Source: Fulvivirga sp.
Lineage (GTDB): Bacteria > Bacteroidota > Bacteroidia > Cytophagales > Cyclobacteriaceae
Direction of reading: 5' to 3'
NCBI GenBank assembly: GCA_028280565.1
Contig: JANQLQ010000007.1
Coordinates: 1 to 55,152 of the forward strand
DNA length: 55,152 nucleotides
In this document: positions 18,650-28,485 of the stretch, one piece after another
Position numbering within the stretch: position 1 is the stretch's first letter
Layout: each line of letters opens with the position of its first letter
Program-made: the position numbers and the translations under genes
The notes under the pieces: model-generated
What the model was told of the DNA's origin: nothing
Database searches by the model: none
Seen by the model: the letters and a program-made list of their open reading frames with translations, nothing else

Positions 18650-20017
18650 TTAGTTGCTCTGCTTTAAAGAAGATGATTTAATGATACTTTTCACCTCGGC
18701 CATGTTGATCACCGGGAAGAATTTTGCAAAGAGCAAAAATGCAGTAAAGAACAATCCGAAGGTAAATAAGTAAACCCCTACGTCATAAAAAGTAGGATAG
18801 AACATGGTCCAACTGGAAGGCAAGTAATCCCTGTGCAACGAGGTAACGATGATCACAAAGCGCTCGAACCACATACCGATATTTACAATAATGGATAAAA
18901 TAAAGGTAGCCGCTATGTTCGTCCTGATCTTCTTGATCCAAAACAACTGCGGTGAGATCACATTACACGTCATCATGGTCCAGTAGGCCCACCAGTACGG
19001 GCCGGTCATCCTATTAATAAAGGCGTACTGTTCTGCCTCTACCCCGGAGTACCAAGCGATAAAAAACTCCGTGATATAGGCAATCCCCACAATCGAACCG
19101 GTGATGATGATGATGATATTCATCAACTCGATGTGGTTGATGGTGATATAGTCTTCTAGTTGGAACGTTTTCCGTGTGACCAGCATCAAGGTAAGTACCA
19201 TGGCAAACCCCGAAAAGATAGCTCCTGCCACAAAGTAAGGAGGGAAGATCGTGGTGTGCCAGCCCGGTATTACCGAAGTAGCAAAGTCAAAAGATACGAT
19301 GGTATGAACGGAAAGTACTAGCGGTGTGGCAAGACCTGCTAAGATCAAGGCTACGGATTCGTATCTCATCCATGTTTTGGCGGCCCCATCCCATCCGAAA
19401 GATAAAGCGCCATAAACTGCTTTAGAAATTTTATTTTTTGCCCTGTCACGGATCGACGCGAAATCAGGAATAAGACCAATATACCAGAATACAAGTGATA
19501 CGGTAAAATAAGTACTGATCGCAAACACATCCCATAGCAGCGGTGAGTTAAAATTCACCCATAACGATCCGAAGGTATTCGGCAGGGGCAGCGCCCAATA
19601 AAACCCTAGCCACAACCTTCCCATGTGGAGACCGGGAAAACATGCGGCACAGATCACAGCAAATATTGTCATCGCTTCGGCAGCGCGGTTGATGGACATC
19701 CTCCATTTCTGGCGGAACAGCAATAGGATGGCGGAGATCAGGGTACCTGCGTGCCCGATACCCACCCACCAAACGAAGTTGGTGATGTCCCAAGCCCAAC
19801 CTACCGTTTTATTGAGTCCCCAAACACCGACACCTTCCCAAAGGAGCATAAATACGCAATATGCGCCTATGGCCAGTGCGCCCAATGATATAGCCATGCC
19901 CATCAGCCAGGGCATTGTGGGCTTGCCTTCTACTTGCCTGCAGATGTCTTCCGTGACGTCATGAACGGTCTTACCCCCGGTCACCAGTGCTTCACGAACA
20001 GTTGAAGTAACTTGCAT
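18650..20017 (-). CDS. actC: Alternative complex III membrane subunit ActC (NrfD family)
   Basis: The 455-residue integral membrane protein of the NrfD/PsrC family has about ten helices. Signatures include [46 protein letters not shown] and [19 protein letters not shown]. In alternative complex III this subunit sits under ActB and forms the main quinol-binding site. It follows actB by 46 nt and couples to actD with a 1-nt gap. Length and motif order are as expected for the family. Confidence 0.94.
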   Translation of the reverse strand: MQVTSTVREALVTGGKTVHDVTEDICRQVEGKPTMPWLMGMAISLGALAIGAYCVFMLLWEGVGVWGLNKTVGWAWDITNFVWWVGIGHAGTLISAILLLFRQKWRMSINRAAEAMTIFAVICAACFPGLHMGRLWLGFYWALPLPNTFGSLWVNFNSPLLWDVFAISTYFTVSLVFWYIGLIPDFASIRDRAKNKISKAVYGALSFGWDGAAKTWMRYESVALILAGLATPLVLSVHTIVSFDFATSVIPGWHTTIFPPYFVAGAIFSGFAMVLTLMLVTRKTFQLEDYITINHIELMNIIIIITGSIVGIAYITEFFIAWYSGVEAEQYAFINRMTGPYWWAYWTMMTCNVISPQLFWIKKIRTNIAATFILSIIVNIGMWFERFVIIVTSLHRDYLPSSWTMFYPTFYDVGVYLFTFGLFFTAFLLFAKFFPVINMAEVKSIIKSSSLKQSN

Positions 20018-20063
20018 ATGATTTGTTTATGTGTTCTGAGTTATCGTTCTATTATCTCTCTTA

Positions 20064-23000
20064 TTATGCCTTGTCTTTGTTCCTGATCTTGGTCAGGTAA
20101 GATACATTAGGTTTCACACCGATAGCATCTAGTACATGGTAGGCTCTCGGCTCCCCTATTTCTTTTTCAATCAAGTAGTCTGCTTTTTCGGTGTCCTTGA
20201 TCTTCAACATGTTATAGATCTTGCTGTCTTGATCATTCATATCGCCAAATACGATGGCATCGGAAGCACAGGCGCTGGCACAAGCCACGTTGATCTCCCC
20301 GTCTTTTACTTTTCTACCTTCCTTCTTAGCCTCTAACTTGCCGTATTGGATCCTTTGAACACAAAGCGAGCATTTTTCCATAACCCCTCGAGACCGTACG
20401 GTCACATCCGGGTTCAGCACCATTTTCCCCAGGTCATTACTCATTGCGGTATTGATGTCCTCGAATTGGGCGTTGTCGTGGTATTTGAACCAGTTGAAAC
20501 GTCTTACTTTATAAGGACAGTTGTTTGCGCAATATCTTGTGCCTATGCAACGGTTGTAGGTCATTTGGTTCAGCCCTTCCGTACTGTGGGTAGTGGCTGC
20601 CACGGGACATACTGTTTCGCAAGGAGCATTGTTACAGTGCTGGCACATCATAGGCTGGAAAGTCACCTCGGGATTTTCCGCCGCTACTTCAAGTCCCCTA
20701 AGGTCACCGGCTTCAGCATCACTGCTATAGTACCGGTCAATCCGTATCCAGTGCATATCCCTCCTATTGAGGACTTCTTGCCTACCTACTACGGGAATAT
20801 TGTTTTCTGATTGGCAAGCCACATGACAAGCACTACAACCGGTACAGGAATTGAGATCGATAGCCAATCCCCAGTGATGATTTTTATATTTATGACCTTT
20901 CCACAAGCTCAGCGTACCGGGGCTGGTTTCACCACTCTCTTCCTGCCAGGTAGCCACATGCGCATGATATCTCCCGGCCCCGGGATCTTTCTGATACTCC
21001 TGTAAGGTGGCTTCTTGGATCACCGTCTCCCGTCCCATGTAGGTTTGGTGTGTTTGGGTTTGTGCCACTTGGTAGGTTTCAGGCAACACCTCTATGCTCA
21101 CCCCTATCATAATGTCAAAGGATGATACCCCATTTACTTTATTCACCAAAGGATAGGCATCTACCCCTACGCTATTGGCTACTTTACCTGCACTAGTACG
21201 ACCGTACCCTACAGCCAGTCCAACACTGCCGTTGGCTTGACCGGGCTGTATGACGATAGGTAGAGTTATAGTGTTACCACCTACCGTAAGTTTGGCCATA
21301 TTGCTCTTTCCTTCGACGAACTGGACATTGTTTTCAGTGGCCCATGCTTGTGATACCGTGAGATAGTTATCCCAAGTAGCTTTCGTGATCGGGTCCGGCA
21401 TTTCTTGCAGCCAAGGGTTATTCGCTTGGGTACCATCACCGATCCCTAGTTTTTGGTAAAGTGATAATTCTACCCCTGAACCTTTATAGTTGGCATTGAT
21501 CTGTTGTATCGCTTGTGAAACAGATACTCCCTGCGGGTTGGCTTGGTCTTCTTCCGTTTCTCCCTCGGCCGGTGGGTCGATCTCTATTACACCATCATGT
21601 AATATGTGATCCCATGTTTTCCCTGCGGAAGCTAACGCGCTTGTCCAGCTATCCTTGAGATATGTGTAATAATCCGGTTGTGCGACTCCTGCCCACTTCA
21701 TTAAGCTTTCCTGTGCCTGGCGTGTATTAAAGATAGGTGTAATGGCCGGCTGTGAGAAGCTGTAGGTCCCCATTACCGGGTTTGCATCGTTCCATGATTC
21801 CAGGAAATGATGATCCGGGGCTATATAATCCATGGCAATGGCCGTTTCGTCCGGCCGATCTGCCGTAGAGATCTTCAATGATATTTTTGAAAGCGCTTCT
21901 TTTAGCTCGCTACCTGCCTTGGTGTTGTACAGGGGATTACAGTTATAAAATATGGCGGCGGCCACCCTGCCTGCCTTGGCATCTGCTACGAACTGATCAA
22001 AGGCTTTTTCGTTCCCCTGTTTGTAATGTACGGGCTTATCAGCATCGATCGTGGTACCGTAGCTACCTAGCATGCTATTAATACCGTTGATCACCATTTG
22101 CACCGCGGGATCATTTGAGCCAGAAACGACCAATGACTTATTACCTGCCTTTTTCAAGTCTGCAGCGGCCTTATCAATGTTCGGGATCGATGATTTTTTC
22201 CCGGACAGTGCTTCGAAAAGTGCTACTACAGCTTTGGCCTCGTCAGAAGGTTTGAGCGGTGTACGGTAATCTGCATTGGCACCGGTCAATGATAAATTGC
22301 CTTCAAATTGATAATGACGCGACATGGTCTTCTTGCCATTATTCAATTTCCGGGTTTTACTGTATTGCTTCGTAAATTCTACTGGTGAAAGCCACGTACC
22401 CAAAAAATCCGCACCAAAACTTACGATCACTTCCGCTTTGCCAAAATGGTATGACGGGATCATACGGGTACCGAAAGACGCCTCATTGGCTACCAGTGCC
22501 CCTTCCATCGGGTGGCTGTCGTAAACCACATGTTGGGTGGTGGGATGCTTAGCAGTAAAATCTTCGACCACCTTTTTCGTAGTAGGGCTTAAGACCGTAT
22601 TGCTTACAATGCGTATTTGCCCACCCTGCGCGGTAATACTATTGAGTTTAGTGGCGACTTCCTTATCCAGGTCGTCCCAACTAATTGCAGAGCCTTCTTT
22701 TTGAGGTTCTCTTAAGCGCTCATTATCGTAGAGAGAAAGTACGGAGGCTTCGACCTGTGCATTTACCCCACCTTGGGAGATCTTGGAAAGATCATTCCCT
22801 TCGATCTTAATGGGTCGGCCTTCCCGGGTTTTTACTACGATACTGCAGTAGTCGCCTCCTTGCGTGTAAGTAGACGCATAGTAATTAGGGATACCGGGAT
22901 CTATGTCTACCGGCTTGTTAACATATGGAATAGCTTTTCTCACAGGCGCTTCGCAAGCCGCTAAGGATGCCGCCGCTATCCCGAAACCCATTAGTTTCAA

Positions 23001-23144
23001 GAAATCTCTCCTGTTGCTACCCCCTTCTTCATTTTGATTTATGGGAAGGAACTCCGGAAATTCGCTTTCAGCATTTTTTACAAATGCCGGGTCATTGGTC
23101 AATTGCTCTACGCCTTTCCAGTACGTCTTTTTATTATCACTCAT
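20064..23144 (-). CDS. actB: Alternative complex III iron-sulfur/molybdopterin-like subunit ActB
   Basis: The 1026-residue protein fuses a molybdopterin-oxidoreductase-like domain (about 90-740) to a ferredoxin-like domain (about 770-1000). The N-terminus has a twin-arginine signal, NRRDFLKLMGFG, ending in a lipobox-like LAAC, so export by Tat and lipidation are likely. Cysteine groups for iron-sulfur clusters are visible: CTGCSACHVAC, CQHCNNAPCETVCP, CIGTRYCANNCP and CSLCVQRIQ with CASACASDA. In characterised alternative complex III the first domain binds no molybdenum, and the clusters carry electrons from the quinol site to the cytochromes. It sits 40 nt after actA. Confidence 0.95.
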   Translation of the reverse strand: MSDNKKTYWKGVEQLTNDPAFVKNAESEFPEFLPINQNEEGGSNRRDFLKLMGFGIAAASLAACEAPVRKAIPYVNKPVDIDPGIPNYYASTYTQGGDYCSIVVKTREGRPIKIEGNDLSKISQGGVNAQVEASVLSLYDNERLREPQKEGSAISWDDLDKEVATKLNSITAQGGQIRIVSNTVLSPTTKKVVEDFTAKHPTTQHVVYDSHPMEGALVANEASFGTRMIPSYHFGKAEVIVSFGADFLGTWLSPVEFTKQYSKTRKLNNGKKTMSRHYQFEGNLSLTGANADYRTPLKPSDEAKAVVALFEALSGKKSSIPNIDKAAADLKKAGNKSLVVSGSNDPAVQMVINGINSMLGSYGTTIDADKPVHYKQGNEKAFDQFVADAKAGRVAAAIFYNCNPLYNTKAGSELKEALSKISLKISTADRPDETAIAMDYIAPDHHFLESWNDANPVMGTYSFSQPAITPIFNTRQAQESLMKWAGVAQPDYYTYLKDSWTSALASAGKTWDHILHDGVIEIDPPAEGETEEDQANPQGVSVSQAIQQINANYKGSGVELSLYQKLGIGDGTQANNPWLQEMPDPITKATWDNYLTVSQAWATENNVQFVEGKSNMAKLTVGGNTITLPIVIQPGQANGSVGLAVGYGRTSAGKVANSVGVDAYPLVNKVNGVSSFDIMIGVSIEVLPETYQVAQTQTHQTYMGRETVIQEATLQEYQKDPGAGRYHAHVATWQEESGETSPGTLSLWKGHKYKNHHWGLAIDLNSCTGCSACHVACQSENNIPVVGRQEVLNRRDMHWIRIDRYYSSDAEAGDLRGLEVAAENPEVTFQPMMCQHCNNAPCETVCPVAATTHSTEGLNQMTYNRCIGTRYCANNCPYKVRRFNWFKYHDNAQFEDINTAMSNDLGKMVLNPDVTVRSRGVMEKCSLCVQRIQYGKLEAKKEGRKVKDGEINVACASACASDAIVFGDMNDQDSKIYNMLKIKDTEKADYLIEKEIGEPRAYHVLDAIGVKPNVSYLTKIRNKDKA

Positions 23145-23184
23145 GATCTATTTTATAATAGAATACTTGCTTTGCTTATTTGAT

Positions 23185-24432
23185 TTAATAATGACATTTT
23201 GAACACTCAAGGCCTCCAATGTCTTCTACTTTCAGGGCCTCTTTGCTTTCCGCATCGTGAAGTTCCACTAACTTATCATAGTAGGCGTTCCCCTTCGTGT
23301 TCACCTCTGTCTGCCTGTGGCAATCAATACACCAGCCCATGGTCAATAAAGAATGCTGGCGGACTACCTCCATTTCTTCAATAGGACCATGGCAATCCTG
23401 GCACTCAATATTCCCGACTTGTACGTGCTGGGCATGGTTAAAGTAAGCCAAGTCGGGAAGGTTGTGGACCCGTACCCATTCTATAGGCTTATCGTTTTCT
23501 ATGGCCGCGTATATCTTTTGTATCTCGGGTGATTCCGTTTTGATAGCGCTATGACAATTCATACAGATATTCGGAGAAGGGATATTGGCACTTTTACTTT
23601 TCCTTACTCCTGTATGACAGTATTGACAGTCTATTTCATATTGCCCGGCATGTAATTCATGCGAAAAGGCGATCGGTTGCTTCGGAGCATAATCGACTTG
23701 CACCCCTACGGCGAATAGCTGGTTGATCACTACTTTGAAAACAATGGCGGTAAACACAAAAGTGACAAGAAAGATAAATGGTTTGCTTTTTACGAGCCCG
23801 TCGAAACTAAACGTAGGATTTACAATTTCCCTGTCGTCCTCATCCAGTTCACCGCGTTGATTTAAGTATTTCCTCAATACGGAGGTGATCAAGATCAACA
23901 CCAACAAGATAAGCACAAGCACCACGACCAGCCCGATCATGATCGCATTCAAATAGAACGAAGGGATCGCATCCCCGGCAGGCTGTGCTCCGTCTCCAGC
24001 TGCCGCTACGTCTGCCACTACCTCGGGACCTGCTTCCGTCTCCGCTTTAATATACGCTAAAATGGAGAGGATCTGATCACGGCTAAACGTTGGAAAAGCC
24101 GTCATCTGGGTCGGTTGGTATTCGTCCCATAATTCGTTGGCATACTCATCGCCGTCAGCGATCATTTTTTGAGAGTTCCACACAAAGTTGACGATCCAAT
24201 CGATGGAAGGCGCACGGTCATAGACATTTTTCAACGCCGGGCCCACCAGCTTCTCATGCACCTTATGACAACTTTGGCAGTTTCCTTTAAAAAGAGATTC
24301 ACCTTCTGAGATCCGTGCTTCTTCAGTAGGGATCTCTTCATCCTGGGCATAACTGGTATAATGAGAAAAGGAAAGCGTTATGAGAAACAGCAGAAAAAAT
24401 AAAACGCGGGTCACTGTTACTTTTTGCGTCAT
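23185..24432 (-). CDS. actA: Alternative complex III multiheme cytochrome ActA
   Basis: The 415-residue cytochrome carries six CxxCH heme sites. One (CQSCH, about residue 53) is in an N-terminal mono-heme domain after a signal peptide. Five (CQYCH, CMNCH, CQDCH, CIDCH and a final CSKCH two residues before the end) are in the C-terminal pentaheme domain. Two membrane helices separate the domains, at about 154-180 and 216-236. ActA passes electrons from ActB to ActE or to the oxidase at the periplasmic face. It is the first gene of the respiratory operon, and a good promoter lies about 55 nt upstream of its start codon. Confidence 0.93.
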   Translation of the reverse strand: MTQKVTVTRVLFFLLFLITLSFSHYTSYAQDEEIPTEEARISEGESLFKGNCQSCHKVHEKLVGPALKNVYDRAPSIDWIVNFVWNSQKMIADGDEYANELWDEYQPTQMTAFPTFSRDQILSILAYIKAETEAGPEVVADVAAAGDGAQPAGDAIPSFYLNAIMIGLVVVLVLILLVLILITSVLRKYLNQRGELDEDDREIVNPTFSFDGLVKSKPFIFLVTFVFTAIVFKVVINQLFAVGVQVDYAPKQPIAFSHELHAGQYEIDCQYCHTGVRKSKSANIPSPNICMNCHSAIKTESPEIQKIYAAIENDKPIEWVRVHNLPDLAYFNHAQHVQVGNIECQDCHGPIEEMEVVRQHSLLTMGWCIDCHRQTEVNTKGNAYYDKLVELHDAESKEALKVEDIGGLECSKCHY

Positions 24433-24488
24433 GTTCTATTAATCGTTTTTAAGTTAAGAGCGCATAATTATGCCCTCTCATGTGGGGA

Positions 24489-24519
24489 CAAAGCTAATAT
24501 GGGCAGATTTTATTTCAAA
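24489..24519 (-). promoter_or_regulatory. Bacteroidota-type promoter of the act-cox operon
   Basis: Read on the minus strand, TTTG (24519-24516) is followed by exactly 19 nt and then TAGCTTTG (24496-24489). This matches the -33 TTTG and -7 TAnnTTTG consensus of the Bacteroidota housekeeping sigma factor. Transcription would start near 24482, giving a leader of about 50 nt before actA. The same search upstream of the other genes gave only partial matches. Confidence 0.7.
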
Positions 24520-24651
24520 CATATTTAAAGCGGCTTTTGCCCGCCGGTGTAACATAAACAGGCGTACCATCGTAAGGGATAACAAAAAACGGCTTCTTGG
24601 GGTCAAGAAAGCGGTTTCATAATTACAATTTAGAACGGTTATAAATAATAA

Positions 24652-24665
24652 ATGACGTTCGTCAT
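24652..24665. promoter_or_regulatory. Crp/Fnr-like palindromic operator candidate
   Basis: ATGACGTTCGTCAT is a perfect inverted repeat of 6 bp with a 2-nt centre, or TGAC-N4-GTCA in Crp/Fnr terms. It lies about 175 nt upstream of the predicted start of the act-cox transcript, in a non-coding gap. The family and the distance are suggestive only, because activators of this type normally bind closer. Confidence 0.35.
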
Positions 24666-24842
24666 GGTTCTTTTATGATATTAGTCAGTTGGTTTTGGTG
24701 ACCCTGAACCCTGTTCGCCGATATTAATAGGGTCCTCTTCTGCGGTAAGTCTTACTTATCCGATTACTGGTGAATGAACTCGTTTTTATGTTTATGTTTA
24801 GCAGTAGACGTCCATTTTTCAATGTGTGAGTTCGAATTGTTT

Positions 24843-26777
24843 TTACCGGAAAGGTAGCACCCCCGGTTGATCTACCCTAAAATCTGGTATTTGCAGGGAA
24901 GCACTACCGGTGACATCAAAATCAAAGTTAGCCACATCCGCAGGGGTACGAGGATACCATGCCAGCCGTACTTGTATGGTGTTAAAGGCCAGGTTCTCAT
25001 TTCTAAACCGGAACCCTAGCCCATACCCCTGGTAGAGGTCGTTATAAAAAAGCCGTGTGCGTCGGTTGTTTACAATGGCAAAGTCAACAAACGTAAAAAT
25101 GGCCATTCTAAAGCCTATAAAGTAAATCGGTGTGAAAGCCACGGTCTCGCTCCTGAAATTGAACCGTTTTGTACCACGCAGGAAAACGTTGCTCAGTCCA
25201 CGGACCCCTAGGTCATCGTTTATCGTGATAAACTCATCATCCACGCGACGCATACCGTGGGTATAATCCACGTTGAAAAATTGCCTGAAATTGACACGTT
25301 TGAAACGGTAGAGATTGCTAAAGTAGGTGAAGTTAAAGTTGACCAGCGCTTGCTCCAGCCTATCATCCCGCAAAAAGCCACCTACCGATATGGCAGGACG
25401 AGCGTATCCCAACCGCCCAAAATACTTACCATGGGTAACCCTGGCTCCTAAGTAAGTACGATTGAAAAACTCACTAAGGTCTCTTCCAGCCGTAATTTCA
25501 TACAACGCACCTTGCGGGATATCCTCGGTACGGCCGTACCCTAAGATCAGGCTACTTTTTTCATACGCCCGTTTTGAATACCCTATGGAAAAAAGATAGA
25601 GCTCACTGTTAAAAAACAGCTGGTTGGTATCTTCATTCACTAGCGGCCTATCGACAAAGTCTGTTTTGGAATACCTTCCTGCAATTTGCAGGTTAGTCCT
25701 CACATCTTCTTTTCGATTGATCATGTAAGACCGTCCGAACCAAAAATCCTGGTTATCGAATTCAGAAAAGAACTCTGTTACGCCTTCTTCTTCTACGCGC
25801 CGTATGAGTTCGTTCTGTCGCATGAATTGTATTCCCCCGGCATACTTGGTTTCAGGGGTAATGAAATTCCGGAACACCCTGACACGGGTCCGGTCCAGGT
25901 CTTGTGAACTTACGAAGTTAAAATCAGCAGAAATGAAGGTATTTTTGATGCTGTTGACCGTATAGGTACCGCTGTAGCCCACCTGGGGATTGTCCATCCT
26001 GTCGTACTCAAATTGGTTCCTCACTTCATGCCCTAGTCCCAGGAAGTTCCTTTCTGTCAGTGAAAAGTCCCAGGTATCCAACCCCCCGGCATTGCCATCA
26101 AATGAAATAGACCAGATATCCTTCACCACTATGATCGCATCCACCTTCCCGGTTTCCTTATTGGGTGCCAAGTATATCCGTGAATCTTGCACAAATGGGA
26201 GTGACCGCAGGATACGCTCACTGTCTACGACCAGGTCTGGATCTACCCTGTCGCCCACATCGAAAAACAGGTTGTTACGGATCACGCGGCCGCGCGTATA
26301 TACATGGAGTTTATTCCCTGCTTTAATGATCCACTTGTCGGAATGTTTGGTAGTGTCATTGATACTGGAACCAAAGATGTCCAGTTTTTTGATGATCAGC
26401 CGGCCGATGACCTGGCCGGTAAATTGTTCATACTTGCTGGTGGGTTTTACGGTAGGAGTGCTGGGCGCCGGTTTTTTGGAAGTGTCTTTAAAAAGCAGGT
26501 CGTAGAGTTCTTTAGTAAACCGGCTTTTATAAAAGCGCTCTTTGAGTTTGCCATAAAATTCGTCACTGCGCTGGGTTTCGTCTTTTTTAAGTTTCGTCGC
26601 AATTGAATCCGGTAATAGGATCAAGGTATCTCTTTCAATATACATAGATGATTGCCCCAAGATGAGAAAACTTCTTCCCCTCACAAATACGCTGTCGTGG
26701 TCATGATCAGCATTGACCTGGCCATAAAGGGTAAAAAAATTGATCGAGATCAGCGATATGGCAATTAACGATTTCAA
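24843..26777 (-). CDS. BamA/TamA-like outer-membrane protein
   Basis: The product has a signal peptide (KSLIAISLISINFFTLYGQ), POTRA-like segments (IIKKLDIFGSSIND, GDRVDPDLVVDSERILRSLPFV, DAIIVVKDIWSISFDG), and a C-terminal barrel beginning near the typical LTERNFLGLGHEV motif. This resembles Omp85-superfamily proteins, which insert or translocate outer-membrane proteins. It is shorter than BamA, with fewer POTRA repeats. No ATG is available: the frame opens with TTG at 26867, which would overlap the methyltransferase gene by 17 nt. TTG at 26777 gives the cleanest signal peptide and was chosen; TTG at 26825 is also possible. Its substrate is unknown. Confidence 0.8.
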   Translation of the reverse strand: MKSLIAISLISINFFTLYGQVNADHDHDSVFVRGRSFLILGQSSMYIERDTLILLPDSIATKLKKDETQRSDEFYGKLKERFYKSRFTKELYDLLFKDTSKKPAPSTPTVKPTSKYEQFTGQVIGRLIIKKLDIFGSSINDTTKHSDKWIIKAGNKLHVYTRGRVIRNNLFFDVGDRVDPDLVVDSERILRSLPFVQDSRIYLAPNKETGKVDAIIVVKDIWSISFDGNAGGLDTWDFSLTERNFLGLGHEVRNQFEYDRMDNPQVGYSGTYTVNSIKNTFISADFNFVSSQDLDRTRVRVFRNFITPETKYAGGIQFMRQNELIRRVEEEGVTEFFSEFDNQDFWFGRSYMINRKEDVRTNLQIAGRYSKTDFVDRPLVNEDTNQLFFNSELYLFSIGYSKRAYEKSSLILGYGRTEDIPQGALYEITAGRDLSEFFNRTYLGARVTHGKYFGRLGYARPAISVGGFLRDDRLEQALVNFNFTYFSNLYRFKRVNFRQFFNVDYTHGMRRVDDEFITINDDLGVRGLSNVFLRGTKRFNFRSETVAFTPIYFIGFRMAIFTFVDFAIVNNRRTRLFYNDLYQGYGLGFRFRNENLAFNTIQVRLAWYPRTPADVANFDFDVTGSASLQIPDFRVDQPGVLPFR

Positions 26778-26850
26778 TGAATATGCGCGGGAACACGAGT
26801 AGACCCTAAATAACAAGTTAACCAATCTAAAATTTGTTCCACATCTTTGA

Positions 26851-27435
26851 CTAATTTTTCTTGGCAAGGTTTATAAACAATTCTCTCCCTGCTCGAGGTT
26901 TGATGGAATTATAGCACCTTTCAAAAACGTGGAATTCAAAGTAGGGCAGGAAGTAATTTTCATATTCCTTTCGATCCCCGCCATAGGGAGGATGGTCTTT
27001 GAATAATTCATCTTCAAACAAGACTCCAACTAACCGCCCCCCAGTGGAAAGCAGGGCATGCATTTTTTCAGCGTAGGGCTGTCTTTCCGAAGGATGCAAA
27101 GCACAAAAGAAGGTTTGCTCTACAATAAGATCGTAGGTATCGTTCAACTCAAAAAAATCACCCTGGACCAGGTGTTTGGCAGGAAAAGCCGGGTATTTCT
27201 TTGAAAAAGCTTCCAAAGGACGGATAGAGATGTCCACTAGGAAAACTTCGGTAAAACCCTGCCCATGAAGGTAGGCGGCCTCATAGGCATTTCCACACCC
27301 TGGGATAAGGATCTTCTTATTTTTTTGGGTCAATTGATCGAAATAAGCTTTGAGCGGGGTGGAAATGTAGCCTATGTCCCACTGTGTTTGTTGATGGAGG
27401 TAACGGTCTGTCCAATACGCCTCGTCATGTATCAT
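26851..27435 (-). CDS. TPMT-family SAM-dependent methyltransferase
   Basis: The 194-residue enzyme matches the thiopurine S-methyltransferase family. It begins with DEAYWTDRYLHQQTQWDIG, has the SAM-binding glycine motif KKILIPGCGNAYEAAYL, the acidic loop FLVDIS, and the motif VEQTFFCALHP. These bacterial TPMT-like proteins methylate thiols, selenium, tellurium or halide substrates, and the physiological substrate here is unknown. It precedes the BamA-like gene on the same strand. It diverges from the plus-strand coiled-coil gene across about 100 nt. Confidence 0.88.
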   Translation of the reverse strand: MIHDEAYWTDRYLHQQTQWDIGYISTPLKAYFDQLTQKNKKILIPGCGNAYEAAYLHGQGFTEVFLVDISIRPLEAFSKKYPAFPAKHLVQGDFFELNDTYDLIVEQTFFCALHPSERQPYAEKMHALLSTGGRLVGVLFEDELFKDHPPYGGDRKEYENYFLPYFEFHVFERCYNSIKPRAGRELFINLAKKN

Positions 27436-27537
27436 GGTTTACCCTCGTTTATTCATTGAGATCCAGAAAAGTGCCGTATGCATTGATAAATCTCAAATAA
27501 ACAATAATTTTACACGTATTTGAGACGAAAATCAACT

Positions 27538-28485
27538 ATGGAAGATCAGAAGCCAATGGGAAGTAGCAATCCTTCCCCACCTACCGCGCTTAAGGCTAAA
27601 AATAATAAAAAATCGGTCATCATCATTGTTGTTTTGGTCATGGTGATCATTGTCCAAGGCATCAAGATCTACCTGGATCACCAGGAGAGCATCGCAAAAG
27701 AAGACCAGCTGGCTAACACCGAGGAAGAGCTAGCCATTACCATGCAGCGGCTCACGGATATCAGTGAAGAATTAGAAGAAAAAATAGCCGAGATCGAGCA
27801 GCTCGGGGGCGATGTGGAAGAATTAGAACAGGCAAAGGCTGAAATAGAAGCCGAGCTTTCCCGGAGCAGGAGGGCTAACCGGCGAACTATTCGCGACTTA
27901 AAGGATAAAGTGGATGGTTATGAACTGCTGCTAAAAGCGAAAGATGTGGAGATAAGCAAACTTCGAGAGATCAATAGTGAATTGCTTACTGAAAATACTT
28001 CGCTGAAAACGGAAAAGAATGTATTGAGTGACTCTTTGAACCAGCTCACCGAGTCCAAAGAAGAACTAGCGGATAAAGTGGCGGAGGCCTCAAAGCTGAA
28101 AGCAGAAGAAATCAAGGTTTTGGCGATCAACCGAAGAGGTAAAGAGCGCGAATCCCCTTTTAAGGGCCGGCAAATTGAAAAGATCAAGGTAATGTTCAAT
28201 ATTGCTGAAAACAATGTGGCCCCCATAGAAGGCAAGAATATACTCGTACGTATCGTGGACGGGAATGGCCAGGTGATCTTTGATGTGGCCAAAGGCTCAG
28301 GCACGTTCATGTATGAAGACAAAGAAGAGTTTTATACTGCCAACCAGGAAATCCTATTTGACAACAGCCGGCAGCAGCTTTCCTTTGAATACGAAAAGGG
28401 CAGTGAGTATGAGCCGGGAGTTTACCTCTTAGAGGTGTACACGGACGGGTATAAAATGGGAAGTGAGCAGTTTGAGGTAAAGTAA
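27538..28485 (+). CDS. Membrane-anchored coiled-coil protein of unknown function
   Basis: The 315-residue protein has a Ser/Pro-rich N-terminus and one membrane helix (about residues 24-42, IIIVVLVMVIIVQGIKIYL). A long Glu/Lys-rich coiled coil (about 50-185) follows, then a C-terminal globular beta-rich domain (about 190-315) that ends in GVYLLEVYTDGYKMGSEQFEVK. The C-terminal domain has alternating hydrophobic strands suggestive of an immunoglobulin-like fold. The ATG at 27538 is preferred over a TTG six codons upstream. The layout recalls Bacteroidota envelope or division-linked scaffold proteins, but I cannot name a family. Its stop codon abuts the stop codon of the converging gene with no gap. 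Confidence 0.75.
   Translation: MEDQKPMGSSNPSPPTALKAKNNKKSVIIIVVLVMVIIVQGIKIYLDHQESIAKEDQLANTEEELAITMQRLTDISEELEEKIAEIEQLGGDVEELEQAKAEIEAELSRSRRANRRTIRDLKDKVDGYELLLKAKDVEISKLREINSELLTENTSLKTEKNVLSDSLNQLTESKEELADKVAEASKLKAEEIKVLAINRRGKERESPFKGRQIEKIKVMFNIAENNVAPIEGKNILVRIVDGNGQVIFDVAKGSGTFMYEDKEEFYTANQEILFDNSRQQLSFEYEKGSEYEPGVYLLEVYTDGYKMGSEQFEVK

Larger units (their letters stand above)
24433..24842. other. 410-nt intergenic control region of the respiratory operon
   Basis: No convincing coding frame is seen here. It holds a Bacteroidota-type promoter near the actA end (24489-24519), a Crp/Fnr-like palindrome in the middle (24652-24665), and AT-rich sequence with a tandem TTTATG repeat near 24785-24800. 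No clear terminator for the BamA-like gene was found. Confidence 0.6.
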
